This document shows, piece after piece, positions 60,440 through 64,000 of a stretch of 64,000 nucleotides of DNA. The stretch comes from Paenibacillus sp. GP183 (GTDB taxonomy: Bacteria > Bacillota > Bacilli > Paenibacillales > NBRC-103111), in assembly GCF_900104695.1 (NCBI RefSeq), contig NZ_FNSW01000001.1:1922001-1986000 (forward strand). The letters run 5' to 3'. Position numbers and translations under genes: made by a program. The notes under the pieces were generated by a model that did no database searches, was not told the origin of the DNA, and saw only the letters and a list, made by a program, of their open reading frames with translations. Position 1 is the stretch's first letter. Every line of letters begins with the position of its first letter.

Positions 60440-60700
60440 CAAATAAAAAACAAAAAAACACATCCGTCAGGGACGAATGTGTCGTGATACCACCCTATTT
60501 CAATCACCACATCGATTAATAATGGCGATCCTCGATCAGATAACGGTCGACACCGGCAACGGTTCATTTATTCTCCGCTGCAGCTCACCAGGTGGGAAGA
60601 AATTCAATCGGATGAGAAACCTTTCAACCTATGGGTTTCTTTTCTGTACCTCGATTGTTGAACTTCTATTCCTAGATCAAAGCTCTTTCTATTCATTACA
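60440..60700 (-). promoter_or_regulatory. T-box leader of proS
   Basis: The minus strand carries the T-box sequence AATAGGGTGGTATCACGAC (60481-60499), whose TGGT pairs with a tRNA ending in A-CCA. It is followed by a terminator stem ACACATTCGTC/GACGGATGTGT with TTTTTTT (60452-60482). Upstream, CAATCG/CGATTG and GAAACC/GGTTTC pairings form a Stem I-like structure. The Pro specifier was not placed with certainty; CCT at 60590-60592 lies in a plausible internal loop. Confidence 0.88.
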
Positions 60701-60752
60701 ATTTTAATTAATATTCACACAATAAGTAAGCTGTAGTCAAGTGCAAAGTTGC

Positions 60753-61955
60753 TTAGGGCCTTGCAGAAGTACCATCTGGCAGACGGGCTAAAGTCCATGC
60801 AGGGTTCTCGTTTTTGCATGGGTATTTGGCAGCCAGCTCTTCGTTAATGTCTACACCTAGTCCGGGAAGATCATTAGGGTACATAAAGCCATTTCTTACT
60901 TCCGGAGTACCGGGAAATACTTCCCGCAGTCGATCTGTCGGTCCGTACCATTCCTGGATACCAAAGTTACTCATGCCGATGCTCAAATGTAAATTTGCCG
61001 CATGACCCACAGGGGAAACATCTCCCGGACCATGCCACGCCGTACGTATGCTGTATGCTTCGCAAAGATGAGCCAGCTTCTTCGCGGGCGTAATGCCGCC
61101 GATTGCACTGATATGGCAGCGGATAAAGTCAATTAAGCCTTCGGAAATAAGGGGCATCCACTCCCGCGGATTGACGAACAATTCCCCAATGCCGATCGGC
61201 GTGGCACATTGGCTGCGAATCATTCGAAACCAATCCAGCTGCTCAGGGGCAAGCGGGTCCTCGAGGAAAAACAACCGGTATGGCTCGAGCTGCTTGGCAA
61301 GTCGAACTGCTTCAATCGGCGACAATCGTTCATGGACGTCATGTATAAACTCCGGTTCAAAGCCGACTTTGTTCCTCAGATGCTCAAGCATCCGCGGCAC
61401 GCTTCTTGCATAAACGTCCGGGTCGAAGTAGGCCCCGGGCAAGGCGTTCTCCGGGGATTGAACCTTGGCGTGCCGCCCGCCGTATCCGCCCATTTGACAA
61501 CGAATGTACTTGTAACCTTGTTCCATGTAGGCTCGGACATTCTCTTCCACTTCGTGCTCGTCTCTTCCGTCCGCATGCCGGTATACGGCAGCGCCTTCTC
61601 GGCATTTGCCTCCCCATAGCTGATAAAGGGGCATGCCCGCCAGCTTGCCCTTTATATCCCAAAGCGCCATATCAACACCGGAAAGGGCATTATTGAGCAC
61701 TGGCCCATTCCGCCAATAAGAATGAACCATCCCTGTCTGCCAGATATCCTCGATACGCTGCGGATCCTTGCCGATCAGAAACGGCTTCAAATATTCCTCA
61801 ATAGCTGTATGTACCACTGCATGCCGTTGTGTAAACGTAGCGCAACCCAAACCAAAAAGCCCTGGCTCGTTGGTTTCGATTTTAACCACGACCAGATTGG
61901 ACCTCTCCGGAGCAGTCAAAATCGTTTTTACGTCGCGAATTTGTAATTGTTTCAT
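60753..61955 (-). CDS. Enolase-superfamily sugar-acid dehydratase, ManD/RspA-like
   Basis: 400 aa, the size of D-mannonate dehydratases. The N-terminal capping domain has TAPERSNLVVVKIETNEPGL and GCATFTQRHAVV. The barrel carries the ManD-type VYRHADGRDEHEVEENV, IHDVHERLSP (metal ligand Asp/His), FLEDPLAPEQ and GIGELFVNPREW, HGPGDVSPVGHAAN. C-terminal LPGLGVDINEELAAKYPC is typical of the group. It dehydrates D-mannonate or D-gluconate to the 2-keto-3-deoxy acid, or lacks activity in some members. The start at 61955 follows GGGAGACGATAAAC. Forms an operon with the SDR. Confidence 0.88.
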   Translation of the reverse strand: MKQLQIRDVKTILTAPERSNLVVVKIETNEPGLFGLGCATFTQRHAVVHTAIEEYLKPFLIGKDPQRIEDIWQTGMVHSYWRNGPVLNNALSGVDMALWDIKGKLAGMPLYQLWGGKCREGAAVYRHADGRDEHEVEENVRAYMEQGYKYIRCQMGGYGGRHAKVQSPENALPGAYFDPDVYARSVPRMLEHLRNKVGFEPEFIHDVHERLSPIEAVRLAKQLEPYRLFFLEDPLAPEQLDWFRMIRSQCATPIGIGELFVNPREWMPLISEGLIDFIRCHISAIGGITPAKKLAHLCEAYSIRTAWHGPGDVSPVGHAANLHLSIGMSNFGIQEWYGPTDRLREVFPGTPEVRNGFMYPNDLPGLGVDINEELAAKYPCKNENPAWTLARLPDGTSARP

Positions 61956-61969
61956 GTTTATCGTCTCCC

Positions 61970-62752
61970 TTATTGATGAATGTATCCCCAGCCGTATCCG
62001 GCTTCCGGACTTATGTCTTCGGGCATTCCCGGCAAAATAAGGCCGCCGTCCACCCGTAATGTTATACCAGTGATGTAAGCAGCTTCTTCGGAACATAGCC
62101 ATGCTACGGCATTGCCTATATCAGTTGGGGTTCCCATTCGGCCTAACGGAATTTTCATCCCTAATTTATTGCCTCTCTCCGTATTGGCTTCTCTGGCAAT
62201 GGCTCCTGGGGCCACACAATTAACCCGAATGCCTAATGAGGCAAACTCCAGCGCCATAGTTTCCGCAGCCCGCGTCAGGGCCGCCTTCATACTCCCATAT
62301 ATACTGTCAAAAGGATAGGCCCGAGCAGCGCGAGTTGATGTAATATGCACGATACTCCCACCCGTCGACATATGAGCAGCAGCCTGCTGAGACATTAGTA
62401 TAGCACCCAGATAATTAACCTGGATTATACGCATAGTGTCCTCCAGTCTCATCTCGGTTAGCTTCTTGTAGGAATGGGTCGCCGCATTGTTTACCAAGAC
62501 ATCAATCTGGCCAAACTCCTCTACAGCCTTCTTCCAAAAGAGAGCAGGAGTCTGCGAATCGGATAGATCTCCCTTCACGACGACACACCTTTGTTTAAAT
62601 TGGTTTTGGATCGAATCTGAAACTTGACTGGCTTGCTCCTCTTCATTCAAATGAGTAATCAACAGATCATATCCCCGGCTGGCTAATGAATAGGCGATCC
62701 CTTTTCCAATCCCGTAGCTTGCTCCTGTGACAATCGCCGCTTTTGATCTCAT
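61970..62752 (-). CDS. Short-chain dehydrogenase/reductase (SDR)
   Basis: 260 aa, classical SDR. VTGASYGIGKGIA (NAD(P) loop), DVLVNNAATHS, catalytic Ser in VHITSTRAA, and Tyr/Lys in YGSMKAALT. C-terminal TGITLRVDGGLILPG matches the family. The start at 62752 has GGAGGAG 10 nt upstream; ATG at 62758 is 4 nt from it. The 14-nt gap to the dehydratase gene suggests sugar-acid oxidation or interconversion. Confidence 0.9.
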   Translation of the reverse strand: MRSKAAIVTGASYGIGKGIAYSLASRGYDLLITHLNEEEQASQVSDSIQNQFKQRCVVVKGDLSDSQTPALFWKKAVEEFGQIDVLVNNAATHSYKKLTEMRLEDTMRIIQVNYLGAILMSQQAAAHMSTGGSIVHITSTRAARAYPFDSIYGSMKAALTRAAETMALEFASLGIRVNCVAPGAIAREANTERGNKLGMKIPLGRMGTPTDIGNAVAWLCSEEAAYITGITLRVDGGLILPGMPEDISPEAGYGWGYIHQ

Positions 62753-62810
62753 GCTCATTTCTCCTCCAAATCCATAAAATGTATTCTAACCTACGGTCCG
62801 ATAACGCATA

Positions 62811-62847
62811 AATGAACCCCTCGCGAAAGCTCAGGGTTCCATTCATT
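62811..62847 (-). terminator. Candidate terminator after the sensor kinase
   Basis: GGAACCC / GGGTTC stem extended by AATGAA / TTCATT with one mismatch; only a short T-rich tail. Confidence 0.45.
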
Positions 62848-62983
62848 AACCTTTATTATATTGGTGGTCAGTCGCAACTACAATGTCAATTATTACGAAC
62901 ATTATGACAATTCTCATCAACTTTTTCCGGATTGATCACATGGGAACTGAAAGTATCAACATCTCCATTAATCGATGACCTAT

Positions 62984-64000
62984 TCATCCATTTATTTGCT
63001 TTTTTCTAGGAAAGAGCAGCTCTACTTTGGTTCCCATATTTAGCTTAGAATCTATTCGGATGGTGCCGCCGTGTGCTTCTACAATCCATTGAGCTATGGA
63101 CAAGCCAAGCCCTGTCCCCCCTTCGGAACGGGATCTGACTTTGTCACCGCGATAAAATCGTTCAAAAACATGGGGCAGTTCATTCTCTGCAATTCCGCAG
63201 CCGTTGTCTGACACACTGATATAAACGAAATGGGATTGATATCGACCAACAATCTCAATTTGTCCTTCTGGTGATGTATACTTCAATGCATTATCCAGCA
63301 GGATAATAAGAAGCTGTCTTATTCTGCCCTCATCTCCCCATAGGGACAGAGGTTCCTGAAGCTCCGTTATGATGTCGATCTCCTTAGTACTCGCTAATAA
63401 CTGGAATTGCTTCGTAATATCTCGCAATAAGGAATCCAGCGCAATGGCGGATGATTGGATCTCCAACTGATTGGAATCGGTTCGAGCCAGCGTCAACAGA
63501 TCGTCCAACAGCTTACTCATCCGCTTACTCTCTTTTAAGATAACAGCAATATTGGGACTCTCCTGTTCGATGGAATGTGCGGGATACCGGAAAAGCATCT
63601 CTGTTTGCGCGTGGATAACCGCCGTTGGCGTCCGCAGTTCATGAGAAGCGTCCGCGACAAAACGCTGCTGCTTTTCCCAGGAATTTCGTATGGGTACAAG
63701 CGCACGTCCAGCCAGAAATAATCCCGCGAAGATGGAAATGACTACGCCGGCGACAATCCCTGCGGCGATATCCCACATTAAGGAATGGAGCGTGCCGTAT
63801 ACATCTTCCATGCTCCTCACAATCCCGACGGAGGTAATCATACCCGAGTTCTGATTGTTATACGGAGATTGCAGCACCCGATAATTATGATTATTAGCAA
63901 TTACTGTCCGAAGCGACATTGCATCCTGAGGGTCCTTAAATTGATTCACTATATCCGGGTTGAAGGATTGTTTGGGCAGCTGCGCGATCAGCTGGCCCTG
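62984..64000 (-). CDS. Sensor histidine kinase (5' end outside window)
   Basis: The frame is open to the window edge (339 codons visible), so the true start lies beyond 64000. A membrane helix at IAAGIVAGVVISIFAGLFLA is followed by the H-box FVADASHELRTPTAVIHAQ, N-box LLDNALKYTSP, G1 VSDNGCGIAE, F-box VFERFYRG and G2 GGTGLGLSIAQW. The N-terminal external sensor is only partly seen. A GTG at 63949 could be read as a start but has no ribosome binding site. The cognate response regulator is expected upstream, outside the window. Confidence 0.92.
   Translation of the reverse strand, partial: QGQLIAQLPKQSFNPDIVNQFKDPQDAMSLRTVIANNHNYRVLQSPYNNQNSGMITSVGIVRSMEDVYGTLHSLMWDIAAGIVAGVVISIFAGLFLAGRALVPIRNSWEKQQRFVADASHELRTPTAVIHAQTEMLFRYPAHSIEQESPNIAVILKESKRMSKLLDDLLTLARTDSNQLEIQSSAIALDSLLRDITKQFQLLASTKEIDIITELQEPLSLWGDEGRIRQLLIILLDNALKYTSPEGQIEIVGRYQSHFVYISVSDNGCGIAENELPHVFERFYRGDKVRSRSEGGTGLGLSIAQWIVEAHGGTIRIDSKLNMGTKVELLFPRKKQING

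Overview
The window looks like chromosomal DNA of a Paenibacillus-type spore-forming Firmicute. This is inferred from family content: an LplA/LplB/LplC-type sugar ABC transporter with a membrane-bound AraC-type regulator, CcpA (cre) sites, AGGAGG ribosome binding sites with many GTG/TTG starts, a T-box proS, PhoP boxes, DUF2935, DUF2653/YxcD and YkuE-like genes. No rRNA, tRNA, CRISPR array or prophage was recognised. The only mobile element is one IS1595-family insertion.

Layout. 0-1.7 kb: phosphate uptake genes pstS-pstC (minus), each preceded by PhoP-box repeats in 11-bp register. 1.8-7.4 kb: nitroreductase, LTA-synthase-like sulfatase, small conserved genes, a thioesterase and an MBL-fold hydrolase. 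7.5-12.4 kb: a CstA/BtsT-type transporter with its YbdD partner and a LytS/LytTR two-component system, resembling the pyruvate-responsive BtsSR-BtsT logic. 12.7-15.7 kb: YdhR-like monooxygenase, LtrA, MFS exporter. 15.9-27.9 kb: carbohydrate block with cytosolic alpha-amylase, CE7 acetyl esterase, an SGNH plus alpha/beta-hydrolase fusion, L-asparaginase, and a sugar ABC transporter with its AraC-type regulator. 28-36.9 kb: DUF2935, YraQ-like permease, GNAT with two tiny coupled ORFs, Tat-exported phosphoesterase, orphan ParB-YbjQ-membrane operon, Fsr-type exporter and an RlmN paralogue.

37.2-45.7 kb: a MerR-like DNA-binding protein with an expanded coiled-coil repeat array, two unassigned genes, and a four-gene operon (fused ABC permease, ABC ATPase, CorA, FUSC exporter) behind a roughly 280-nt structured leader. 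46.1-49.4 kb: two FtsW/RodA-family genes side by side, the first split by the IS1595 element (8-bp target duplication, perfect in-frame reconstruction). 49.5-58.5 kb: secreted phosphoesterase, DedA protein, YxcD-like protein, small secreted proteins, a frameshifted secreted protein, a SEC-C/TPR protein, a DMT exporter with a divergent ArsR regulator, and a DUF2269-like membrane protein. 58.7-64 kb: T-box-controlled proS, a mannonate-dehydratase-like plus SDR operon, and a sensor kinase running off the end.

The most unusual signals are: (1) an 86-nt repeat present twice 23 kb apart whose sequence differences all avoid the predicted stems, suggesting a structured RNA; (2) a family of 17-bp dyads, A(A/G)TGTA-N5-T(A/G)CA(A/T)T, clustered in two distant intergenic regions; (3) the MerR-coiled-coil repeat protein beside one of those clusters; (4) the leader RNA of the ABC-CorA-FUSC operon; (5) two LexA-type boxes flanking the -10 of the IS transposase promoter.
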